This document shows, in pieces, positions 11,385 to 23,000 of a stretch of 64,000 nucleotides of DNA (the stretch's first letter is position 1; every line of letters begins with the position of its first letter). The notes under the pieces were generated by a model that was not told where the DNA came from, did not search any database, and saw only the letters and a list, made by a program, of their open reading frames with translations. A program made the position numbers and the translations under genes. The stretch lies in the NCBI RefSeq assembly GCF_000003815.2, contig NC_049997.1:9075875-9139874 (forward strand), in the 5' to 3' direction. The stretch is from Branchiostoma floridae (lineage: Eukaryota > Chordata > Leptocardii > Amphioxiformes > Branchiostomatidae).

Positions 11385-11702
11385 TAAGGTGGGGTCACAC
11401 CTGCGTATATATTTGAGTCCGTATGAGGCGCGCATGGGAGTATTTGCCTCCACCAGGCCGAACAGGTCGTTGGAAAAATACTAGAAATTGGACAAACGTA
11501 AACAGGTAACAAGTCAGACGAGTTAGCTTGGTCGCTAACCATACTTCTCGGTCAGCTAACTCATCTGGCATGTTATGTATCTATATTTGTCCAATTTGTA
11601 CTATTTTCCCCGAGACTTGTGGAGCCTGGTAGAGACTAAGAGCTTCATACGCACCTAAAACGGACTTGGATATATATACGCATGTGTGACCCCACCTTTA
11701 GC
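11385..11702. mobile_element. MITE with termini AAGGTGGGGTCACACCTGCG / CGCATGTGTGACCCCACCTT
   Basis: The outer arms pair over about 40 bases, including CGTATATAT and the AGTCCGT / ACGGACT words. Inside is a second fold built on TAGAAATTGGACAAA and its complement plus a GAGCCTGGTAGAG end. That inner core recurs near 35880-36000 and 57718-57885. So this is either a composite or a nested insertion of two families. No coding capacity. 10400-11385 otherwise holds only AT-rich sequence and (TTTA)n. Confidence 0.75.
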
Positions 11703-11859
11703 AAGCGGTACTGCACAGTTATTGGCGGTTCCTCAGATGATGGGAGACCTCCTCCCTAAACTTGGTCTGATTGTGATAGTTGTGTAGGGATAGGGGAGTT
11801 CAAATCCAGCTGTCATTGGGAAGTACTAGACTAAGTGTAAGTACTTTTGAGATAAAGGG

Positions 11860-12793
11860 CACGATACTGAATCTGTCAAAAAATAAACGTTATACATTGT
11901 AGTCACACCTTGACCTTTTTGTCATGTGACATGTAAGGTTACATTTTTGTCAAGGAATATTTTTACGCGGTTGTACTTATTATCAAGTGAAAAAACAAGA
12001 AAAATCTATCTGGTATATGTGTACCATGCTCTGTTTTTCCCCCTGAAAACCGTCCAAAGTAGATTCCCTTGTGGATGTCATTCATATTTCCCATCCAAGC
12101 GTCGNNNNNNNNNNNNNNNNNNNNNNNNNNNNNNNNNNNNNNNNNNNNNNNNNNNNNNNNNNNNNNNNNNNNNNNNNNNNNNNNNNNNNNNNNNNNNNNN
12201 NNNNATGATACTCAGGCTACACGATACTGAATCTGTCAAGAACGTTATACATTGTAGTCACACCATTACGTTTTTGTCATGACGTTACATGTACAATTTT
12301 GTGAAGGGCGACTCCCTTGATGTCGGAATATTTTACGCGGCTATACTTATCCATGTGAAAGAACAAGAAAAAATATATATATATGTATATCTGGCACGCG
12401 TGCCATGCTCTGCTTGTTGTATTTTTCCCCCCTTGAAAACCGGCCAAAGTAGATGCGGTTGTGTAATCTCCAAGGTGGGATCTTTCGTCTTCCACTGTCT
12501 TCAAAAAAGGAGTCGAACCCAATAACCCAGGATCTAGAGTTAGCTTTACTAGTTTTAGACTAGAGTAGACACTTGTGACATTGTATTTTACACTGTTTAA
12601 ATCTTTTTATGTTACCTGCAATTAGCCCACGGGCAAGAATTTGCTATAAAACTTGTTTTTTTATTAAAACAGTAACATAAGCTGGGGAAGGAATTAGCCG
12701 ACAGAGGAGGATAATTGGCCACCGCGATGCCACGGAGGAATCTGCTTGGAGATTAGCGCTTCTGGATGTGATTCATATTTCCCACCAAGCGTC
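11860..12793. repeat. Near-duplicate segment on both sides of an assembly gap
   Basis: The sequence from 11862 (CACGATACTGAATCTGTCAA) to 12104 (CCATCCAAGCGTCG) is repeated with small differences from 12219 to 12793. The second copy carries one extra block of about 290 bp (12465-12752) with TAATCTCCAAG / CTTGGAGATTA ends. The 100-N gap at 12105-12204 lies between them. This looks like two alleles placed in tandem by the assembler, or a young tandem duplication. Confidence 0.65.
12465..12752. mobile_element. TA-flanked MITE (ATCTCCAAG family), present in one of two copies
   Basis: Ends read TAATCTCCAAG and CTTGGAGATTA, so the element is probably flanked by a TA target duplication as in Tc1/mariner MITEs. 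The companion copy of the surrounding sequence (11860-12104) lacks the whole block, which marks it as an insertion. Other members lie at 35683-35837 and 47558-47673. Confidence 0.6.
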
Positions 12794-12799
12794 GTTACG

Positions 12800-13570
12800 T
12801 CACTGCTTCATTAACATAATTTATCCGTTTAAATGTTTCAACCCACATAAGTCGCTTTATAGCCATATTAATAGATTATTTTACCCCTTTACTCTACATT
12901 TTGCATTTTTATGATATTAGATTACGATCATACTACACTTTTAATTAAAATTGATGATAAATGAGTGTCGTTTTCTGTGTAAACCACTAACCTTGTTAAA
13001 TGACTGATATGCGTTACAAACAATCGGCCATGAAATGATATCTTCTTCTTCTTCTAAGAAGCTGTATTTGCTCGCAAATGTCGGCCTATTATTAAGGAGT
13101 GAAATATATTGTTATTCGTAATATTTTTTGGAAACCCCACGCCAATCCTGTGGGGTTATTAACTAAGCAAAATAATTACACTGAATACAGTTGACTGCCG
13201 CGCTTCATTAACATAATTTATGTGTATGTCTTATTTTACTGCGAATGTAAGTCAATTTGTATCCATATTCGCAGTATATTTCACCCTGCTATTGTACATT
13301 TTACATCTATGATACTAAACACCAGATTTGATTATGTATTTTATCATAATGTTCAATTTGATAAAATAATGGTTATCGATTTCTGTAGAAACCACTATCC
13401 ATATTATACAGGTATTATGAAAGTTCGCTAGCGAACCTGTTCAGTCATTCTGTATTTGCTTGCAAAAAATGTTACCTTTCTATAATACATAGAAGGGAAC
13501 ATATTGTTTTTGCTCAATTTTTGGGTGACCCCACGACAACCTTGTGGGGTTTATGAATAAACAAAAATAA
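12800..13570. repeat. Tandem duplication of about 390 bp, diverged
   Basis: The first unit starts CTTCATTAACATAATTTAT at 12808, the second with the same word at 13203. They stay in register through TACATTTT, a TCTGT(G/A)(T/G)AAACCACTA word, a GTATTTGCT(C/T)GCAAA word and end at CCTGTGGGGTTATTAA / CCTTGTGGGGTTTATGAA. No frame is conserved between them, so it is noncoding. 13571-13950 shows nothing else. Confidence 0.6.
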
Positions 13571-13959
13571 CTGAATTGTGTTAGAAAGAAAGACTTTAAA
13601 AATTTGACACTAGAATCCATCAATACCTATGAGCTAGAAACCGACTGATGTAGGTATTATGAAGATATAGCATTATCAGTATATCATCTAACGTTATTAA
13701 GTAACGTTACCAACACACACATCAAGGACCATATACAAAGTAAGACTCTAAGAGGGGGTGTGGCAGGGAGCTATAGAGAGGGGTGGTTGCAGCTGAATTC
13801 CTAAGATGAGATATTGGGGGGAAATGCTAGCTGGAATCCAATTCACACTGCACCCTAAATAGCTCAACATTTAGCAACTTTATCACTGCAAAGATTCATT
13901 AATTTGTCCAATAATTCTTAGGTCAAAGGTCGTTATCAGACAAATCCTATTCCTCAGTT

Positions 13960-14044
13960 GACCAATCACAGCCCAGTATTTCCCCTCATGTGACTCACCT
14001 CCAAACAGGAAGTGAAGTTGGGAGGCGAGTCTTCAGGAAAAAAG
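13960..14044 (+). promoter_or_regulatory. Candidate promoter and first exon of cortactin
   Basis: GACCAATCACAGCCC (a CCAAT box) at about 13960 is followed, about 80 bases on, by GCGAGTCTTCAGGAAAAAAG and a good donor GTAAAG at 14045. The first coding exon has its own acceptor at 15294, so a noncoding first exon upstream is required, and this is the best candidate. No TATA box is obvious. Position-based inference. Confidence 0.4.
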
Positions 14045-14965
14045 GTAAAGATTTCCGCTTATTTTGCTGCAAATATGCAACGTTTTAACCATCATATGGA
14101 TCAACTGGAGCCCTTTTAACCTTAATATACTACTGAGACTGGTCAAGAACGTTATTTTTGTGTTTAGTTGGTGTTTTTGTGAGTATACGATTGGTTTGAG
14201 AACGTACGCGCAGCTAGCGCTAGCTTGATAAATAAATTTTATCGTATTTGTTATCTAGCTCAGAGTCAGATCAACTTCGAATCTATGAAGGAAGATCGCG
14301 ATATTTTTCATCCATATCCAGATATTTGTGTTGATAATGACAGAATTTCCTGCATTTCAGAGACACCTTCACGTCTCAATTCAGTGCAAAAAGTGTGAAC
14401 TAAACGAAGTGAAGCCATACATGTTTTTCTCACCCCCCCTCCCCATGCGTATTTGACAGGATGTCCATAATTTCTCTAGACTTGTCATAATTTTGCAACC
14501 CTATGTGATATATAACGTTATTGAATGACTCAAGTTTTAAAGGTTCAAAGTATGAAGTTTGGAGTCAATAGGGAGTCTTAGATGAATGCCAAGCATTTTT
14601 GAACTTCTTCTATTGAAAGTAATAAATAGACGATTCTATTGAAAGTAATAAATAGAAGAAAAGAGAAAGGAAAGGAAAACTTGGCAAAAAATATCAATAC
14701 AGAGCATGATTCAGTGCTATTCAAACAGTTACTAGTAGTTGAAGTCAAAAGAGACGAGGTGTGTGTGATTGTGTGTGGTGTTTTTTTTTGGGGGGGGGGA
14801 TATTTCGTTTTAAGCTAGGGTGCATTCACATGAGCTTTCATATCAAGTTGTATGCACAATACACACCTCATACACATCTCAAGCATTCTGTGCCAGTTTT
14901 AGGTACATGTACTGTGCGTATGCTAATCTTCCAGGGGTTATACAGTTTAACATAAACTTTGACAA

Positions 14966-15170
14966 AGTGGGACCGCGTGGCGCAATTGTCAGCACGTTTG
15001 ACTCAGGTCCAGAAGGTCCTGAGTTCAAACCCCGACGTGTCACCGATCTTGTGCCCTTGGGAAAGGCACTTTACACGACTTTCCTATATAGGCTACAAAA
15101 ATCTTCAGCAAATTGAAGTTGGTAGCCTCAAAAACGGAAGAAAGCAATTGTGCGTATGAGTGACTACATA
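14966..15170 (+). mobile_element. tRNA-derived SINE
   Basis: A polymerase III A box (GTGGCGCAATTGTCAGC) is followed about 40 bases later by a B box (GAGTTCAAACCCCG). The body continues with CTTGGGAAAGGCACTTTACACGA, a block common in the middle of tRNA-derived SINEs. The internal promoter spacing and non-tRNA tail separate it from a true tRNA gene. Confidence 0.7.
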
Positions 15171-15318
15171 TGAAAGAATACTGTCAACATGGACCTCATA
15201 CAAACTTGTACACGCTCATCTGATTGCAACTTACTACATGTTTGATTCAATTTTTTTATTACTGATGGCATACATTTTTGTTTGATTACTACAGATTAGC
15301 ACAGCAGTATCCTTCAGC

Positions 15319-17004
15319 ATGTGGCGAGCACAAGTAGGCAGCAATGTGGTGATGGACAATGGGGATGATGATGACTGGGAGACAGACCCTGACTTTGTGG
15401 TTAGTGGATATTAACTGCTGTGGTTAATTGATGTTAACCGCTATGGATAGTTAATGTTACTCAAATGTAGTTAGTCAATATTTCAGAAGACAACTTGTCA
15501 GATACTTATGACAAATGTGATTCATTGGACAAATACAAAGAGTACATGTATTTGTTTAACTTAAAGATTTAATGGCATACATGAAATTACTATCATTTTT
15601 TTCTTTCTGTTGATTCTTCATCAGTTGTACTCTTGTATGTTTAGATATGCATATTATGCAATCAGTTTATGCCAGGGGGCATTTATAAGTTGGATATACA
15701 GAAACAGATCGAAGATACACTTTATTATTTATTGATACATGTGTGAGGAAATCATCATCATCACGGGCGGCTTGCCCGGACCAGGAAGATCAGAAATGTC
15801 ATTGGTCTTTGGAGGAAATGATGCACGGCTAACTTGTAAAAAAAAATAACTCGGTAGATATCATAATATTCTCCATATTGAAATGCTCATCAAGTGTTAC
15901 CCTAGCCTGGGTACCATCCGTATTCTACCAGGNNNNNNNNNNNNNNNNNNNNNNNNNNNNNNNNNNNNNNNNNNNNNNNNNNNNNNNNNNNNNNNNNNNN
16001 NNNNNNNNNNNNNNNNNNNNNNNNNNNNNNNNGGTAGAATACGGATGGTACCCAGGCATAGTGTTACCCTATTTATGTTATTGTTTTGACCATGCTGCTG
16101 TGCTTTTAGAATGATGTGAGTGAGCAGGAGCAGCGCTGGGGAGCCAAGACCATCGAAGGCTCGGGGCATCACGAGTCCATAAGGTATGGTACATTTTGGT
16201 ACATGTACCCCAAGTAAATTTATAATCTCTAGGTCCACAAAACACAGATAAATCACACATGCTTTACCAAGGATTTCTTTAAACAAGGAAATAGGGGTGC
16301 TGTGCCATATTGTCATACCCTGACCATGCGCCCCTGTACCCTGGGAGCAGATCCTCTAGCAAGTATCACATGTGGCCATAGTCTTCAAATGTGACCTGTC
16401 TGATAGTAATTTGGCCCTTAGGAGCCATAAAATGCTCCATTCTAGCTTCACACCCTAGAGCTAGTAGAAGTAGAAAGGGAGAACTCTATCTCCCCCTCTT
16501 GGTCTCTCCACTCAATTGCAGTGCTCCCCCCTTGCAATTTTTTTCTAGAGAAAACCCTGCTTTACCTTTTTTGCCGTCCTGTGAAGGTGCTTGCGATCAT
16601 TCCACAAGTTAGTTATATTTTCCAATCCCTATGATTGCAAAAAGAAACTAACTTATCTTAAAACCAAATCTGTAATTTGTAACAACCATACCAAATTGCT
16701 TACTAGTAACAATAACTCCACATAGTTATGTTTTGAATGCAAAAAAATGGAATTATGATTACTTAAATCTAAACATTTTCAGTCTAATATCATGTCCATC
16801 AGTTACAGTTCTATACCTGCAGTTTGTGAGTTGCTCACTAGGTGTCATTGCTTGTCCTCTCCTGTGATTGACAGCCTGGATGCGCTGAGAAAAGGCGTGA
16901 GTTCTGATCACCAGAGGGTGAAGGAGAAGGAACTGGAGGAAGGTCCGAAGGCTTCGTACGGCTACGGCGGGAAATTTGGTGTGCAGAAGGACAGAATGGA
17001 CAAG
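15319..17004 (+). CDS. CTTN: Cortactin exons 1-3: acidic Arp2/3-binding region and start of repeat 1
   Basis: Exon 1 encodes [17 protein letters not shown]; the DDW is the known Arp3-contacting motif of the cortactin N-terminal acidic region. Exon 2 encodes [20 protein letters not shown], matching the next conserved block. Exon 3 encodes the [20 protein letters not shown] linker into the first actin repeat and ends at DRMDK in phase 0. The start codon is chosen because it gives the family's MW(K/R) opening and follows a splice acceptor at 15294. Confidence 0.93.
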
Positions 17005-20000
17005 GTAAGGAAGGTCCGGGGAGATGGTGTACAGGGCTCGAAATACTGGGTGCATGTGCACCCAGGTGCACCCAAAATTGGAACTGTGCACCCAATTATT
17101 TTCTGTGGGTGCACAGGGTGCACCCAAATATTTTCTTTGGTTTGTGTTTGTAAGGATATCAAAGTATACTTAGTCTAGTATAAACCATATTCTTGACATC
17201 TAAGTGTTAGAAAGATGATGGAAATGTCTGTCATGGTACTTGTTTAAGAATTTACAGCTTCTAATTAAGTTTTGTAATTAGTTATTTCTGACATTCTACT
17301 TCATTTTATGTGGTGCGCCCAAAATAAATTTGGTGCACCCAATTTTTTAAGCTGGGTGCACCAGTGCACCTAATCCCCAAAATGAATTTCGAGCCCTGGT
17401 GTAAAAGACTATGTATCCTTAAGTACTCTGAAGAAGCCATTTGGCACCGCTATTTGTAAATTGGATATGGAGTTAGGTAGCTGTGAGTTATAGTTATAGT
17501 TATAAGAACACATGAATTCCTTTCTGTTGTTAAGACAAATGAAAGGAAGATTCAAATTTAACTTTAAGGAATTTGGAAACGGGCATTTCGCTAAAACCTC
17601 CTAATCGGTACATGTACCATTCTTGTAATTTTTCTCCAAACAAGACTCTTTGATCTATTTCCTGCAAAAAAACATATTTAAAAAAAAACATGGACTTATC
17701 CAAACTTTCGACTGTCTCACTCGTAAAGGAATGAGCAATCCACCGGCTCTGTGAGGTCACTTTATGCAACTAAACCATGTGACACAGTGATCAGTGGATC
17801 ATAAGTTGTAGAAATTCTGGTGCTTACCCAGAGACAGGATGCAAGAGAAACTTCAATCAATTGTTCCCTTGCATCATGAGTTGATGCGTGGCAGCTACAG
17901 ACAGTTCAGACAGTTCTCGCCACACTGCAACTTAAAATCCACCGTTCACTTGAATTCCTTGTTTTTGTTGGAAGCTACAGTTCATCTTTGCTCTGTTTTA
18001 TTTTACGCAGGTTGCTGTCGGACATGACCACATTGAGAAGGTTGAGAAGCACTCCTCAGTGCTGGATGCTGCGAAGGGTTTCGGCGGGAAGTACGGCGTC
18101 CAGTCGGACCGTAAGGACAAGTCAGCAGTCGGCTGGGAACATCAGGAGAAGCTGGAGAAACACACATCTCAGCAGGGTATGTTCTGTATTTAGTAACCTT
18201 CTCCCTGCTATCCACATGTAACCCTAGCCTGGGTATAGAGCTACTTAAACAAATTTCAGGTACAGGTACACTGGTTCAACTTCTGGCGCATTTCGCATCA
18301 AAACATGGGTTTTCTCAGGTGGGTATGACATCCGACCCGCGGTCGGGCCGATACCTTGGGCGATACGGAATACACCATGTTATATTCTATATATATGTAA
18401 CGGTGAGTTGAACATGTAGATAACTGTCTTTTATAGTGATAAATTGTCATCTTTGTATGGTGAATTACATATTTAAATTTCAAATCAATTTCTTTGCAAG
18501 TTTCTCAAGTTTCAACTGCCAGAATATCATTTTTGTCATTGTTCACTTGTGTCAAGAAGTGATTTAGTTTTTTTTAGGTACAGGTACAGGTACAGGTACA
18601 CAGCCCTACCTGGGTACTATCTGGGTAGTAGTTTGCTCCTATGTTCCCTTCTGCTACCGTCAAACATTTACTGGTGACGTCAGTTAATGAGCAAATCAAG
18701 GAATGGGTTCTAGAGCGCTCGTTCAAACAGGTGTCCCAACACCAAGCGAACAGAGGGCGTTTCGGGTGTTGGGATGCCCGAGTGTTCAAACGAGTACTTG
18801 AACCCATTCCTTGATTCACTCACGTGTAAGTTCGGTATCTATGTACATACTTTCCAAGCTTGTTCAAAGTGCGAGACTGTGATGGCTGGGCCATGTTGTG
18901 AGGATGCCCAGGCTAAGATTTCCCAGAGTGGCACTTTATATTGATGAGGAAGGGAATGGTAGGGGGCAACAATCCAGATGAACCTTTTCAGTTGCAGAGA
19001 TACTGTAAATGCAGAAATGTTCGCGGTGGATTAATGTTCGCGGTTTTCGCGGTGACCACTTCACCGCAAACTGAAAACCACCGCGAATATTTTTCTATTA
19101 TGGTATGAGACTGCAGTCTATGGTGTTACCGCGAAATTAAATCCACCACGAAAAGTCCTTTTTCCTGCTACCGTGAAATTAAATCCCCGCGAACTTAAAT
19201 GCATTTACAGTATGTTGCAAAGGGGAGGGTTTGCAGCATACAGCAGCGAACAAAAAAACTGGAGAACAATGATACTCATTGTAAAAGCTACAAAATTAGG
19301 CTAAGATGATGATGATCATGTACAATTGTAACATTAATCAATTATTACGCCCTTATCTCCTGACTGATTTGGCAATGATAATTGATGATTGCAGACTACT
19401 CCAAAGGGTTTGGCGGGAAGTATGGGGTACAGAAGGACCGTGTGGACAAGTCTGCTGTGGGCTGGGACCATGTGGAGAAAGTCGACAAACACGAGTCACA
19501 GAAAGGTAGAACAGTGATACATACAACGTTTAACCTACTACTGTATGTGTTGCTAAAATGATATAGATGCGTGGCAATTTTGGTAAGATATCATGAATAG
19601 AGGTTCGTACAAAAATTCAGTTACAGGTATGGCCCAGGTACAGAGGATCGGGTCCAGGTTCAGACCTGAACCTGATTGTCTGTGAAAACTTGTGAATTGG
19701 CATACTGAAAAAGTGGTCCATTTTGCTACAAAGGAATCTGTTTGGTGGAGTATATGACTCCCACTGGTCACAGTTTTAGAATGCTGTCTTCATGTAAACA
19801 ATGCTAATTGCCTCTGTGCCTCTATGATGATGATGACTGGTTTATTCAACCAACAATTCATATATACACGACCCAGATAGCAGCCCTAAGGCTGAATTGA
19901 TAGGCACGTTCACATTACAATTGGAATAAAATCTGTTAAAAATATTTACAGCATGTCATCATTAAAACAAGAAATTTACTGAATAACACCATTAAGTAAT

Positions 20001-23000
20001 TAAATAAACTATTAGCAAGGAAACCATATAGTTAATCGGACTTCTCTTGAAAACCACCCACCCCTAGTCCTGAGTATTGAAGGTTATTTGAGTACAGTTT
20101 TGTATGAAATATTTACACGACTTTTATTTCAAATTCCTCAAAGACTTTGATGCTAACCCTTTTTTATCACATCCACTGGTACTTGTACTAAAAAGTTAAT
20201 TGATTTTGAAAATTTAAAAGGTATGGTTTAATATAGTCAGACAGTCTGCCAAAAAATGACTAGTAGTGGTGAGACTGATAGAATCTGGTCTATATGGACA
20301 GATGGTCTTTATGTACATGTAGTAAACAGGATTCTTATTAATGCTCGTGTCAATACGAAAAATCATCTATTGTATGACGATCGCACAACCTATGTACAAA
20401 TGCAATTGTGAACACCTTCTTTGTTCATGTGTGCCGCCCTGTATTCCCTCACGCTGCGTACATAAGACTATTCCCACGGATTTGGCGGAAAGTACGGCGT
20501 GCAGACGGACCGTCAGGATAAGTGTGCACTCAGCTGGGAGCACCAGGAAAAACTCAGCAAGCACAACTCACAGAAAGGTTGTCTGGTCTCGGACACTGTC
20601 CATGGGCATGAGAGCTGTTGTCTTGTGCAGTGTTGATGGTTTTAAGTCATTTTCACATAGTAATGGTGTCATTATACCACGAAAGTTCATTGCTCGAAAT
20701 ACCCACAGTCTTGCACACTCGCAAACGCAACATTACCACATTTTGCTTGGTGCAACTTGATTTCAAACCCAGGTAGCCAGTGTGGAATTTTGCAATTGGA
20801 ACACCACATTTCCCCCACCTACATGAACAAGCTTTTGGCATTTATTTCATATATTTCTTGAGAAGATAAAACAAAGCAAAAGCAAGCTGTATTGACAGGA
20901 GTAAGTAGTTATATGTAACTGGAAGAAAAGATGGTTGATTAGTAGCTGATTTGAGGAAAGTAATATCGAATGGAACTGAAATGCTGATGGTGCAACCTAG
21001 CTTTTGACTCAGGTTGCCACCTGGGCAACCTGGCCGAAAAAAGTATTTCGAGCACTGGACCTGGACACTGTCCATGGGCATGATAGCTGTTGTCTTGTGC
21101 AGTGTTAATGGTTTTAAGTTATGTTCACATATTAATGGTTTTTATACGTGGGGTGACCTTTATCCGTTGTTTTTAAAAACAGCACATTTAGGAGTATTTA
21201 GTCTGCTGACAGTGGTTTCAAATTTACAATATTTTCAAAATGTTCCGATTTGACACCACCGTCCGTCAACTTCATATCTCTGAATACGTTTTTTCTTACA
21301 AACAACGAATATAGGTTACCCTCGGATAAAGGTGAACCAGTGTTATGATGATTGTATATAACACTATTACAAGGTTTTTCCCAACACAAGAAATGCATGG
21401 TTACAAAATGTATGTTTTAAGGTCAAATTTTTTTGTTTGGTTTCAGTTCTGCTCCTCAATTTTTTGTCACCCAACTTCACAAGATAACTTCAGCATTCAC
21501 CCACTGTTACAATAGCCTGAAGTCAAGCCTTGTTTGCTTTAGTCCGCTCCTACATGTCAATATTTGTGATTGAAGCATACATGTTGAGTTACAAATATTA
21601 CAGATTTTGGCTATGTTTAATATGTAACATGTTGTGTTTTAAAAGTTTAAACATTTCTCCTAATCTATTCCAATATACCTGTGAATGCTAGACAGTAAGT
21701 TCACCTTTATCTGCAGGGGTAACCTTTATCCATTGTTGTAAGTATTTAGGAACATCAAGTGAATGGAGTTTGGTTTCAAAATTATTTTCAAAACGTTGAA
21801 CGTATTGATCCGTCTATCGACTTGATATCCCTAAAAAAAATACCTTTTTTTTATTAGATAAACAGCGGACATAGGTTAACCCACGGATAAAGGTGAACTA
21901 GAGTTACTTGTACTGGCTGACCAAAGAGTTTTCTTGTTCCCTCACTTAGACTACTCCAAAGGGTTTGGAGGGAAGTATGGAGTACAGAAGGACCATGTTG
22001 ACAAGTCAGCAGTTGGCTGGGATCACATCGAGAAAGTCGACAAGCACGAATCACAGAAAGGTACATTGTACAATCATATTCAAGCATATCAGATTAAATT
22101 CTTAGTTGCATGGCAAATGCTACCCAATTCTATGATTCTTTGTTTTGCAATTCCTGACTTTAAAGCTCTTTGCTATAGTGTGTCTGTGCATGTGATGCAA
22201 CAAGTATGCCGTTATTGTTTCAACAATGCAGGGCTTTAGCCAGCTCGAAATTCCAATTGTCGCGAAACCGCGAAAATTGATTAGAATGATTGAACTGAGA
22301 CCTTGAAAAACGGGTTTTATTTTTAATGAGATTATCGTATGCGAAAGGGCGCCGACACGCATTGTCAACAATCATAACAATAGCAAAACAAACAGTGTGT
22401 GGCTTTTACGACCGTGGACAGCGTCCCCAAGCCGCCTGTAGCTTTCACCAAGGATTTTTGTCCGTCAAGGTTGACGGATTGGTATGAAAATTTTTCCGTC
22501 CGACGCAGCAAATTTCCGTCAATTGACGGAAAAACGGACGCTGGCTAGAACCCTGCAACAATGTATTTGATAAGTCTAATAAGTCACATAGTGTACGGAC
22601 CCAGGAGACTGTCATATACATGCTTAACTCCTTTTTTCTTGTATTACTGCCATGGTGACAATTGTCAGATACAACATGCAAATAATTTTACCTTACACAA
22701 ACCGCTTAATATATTACCCTGGTTATCAGAGTACACCACTAGCCGGCCAAGGGAATTATGCTGCCTACGTAGCGGCTTAACTCCCCGGGGCGACTAATTC
22801 AATTTATGGAGCATGTTGCTAGGGGCTCGGGAAAGAATCGTAGCCGCGAGCGCTGTTCTCTGGCGACCGGGGTGCACTTATATCAGCCCTTGTTAGAAAC
22901 AGACATCAGTCTGCATAATACTTGTGTAGAACTTAGTAGAATCTGCAAGCATGACTCTATAGTTCTGAGTGTGTCACCCCCCTCCCCACTTAATGTAGCT

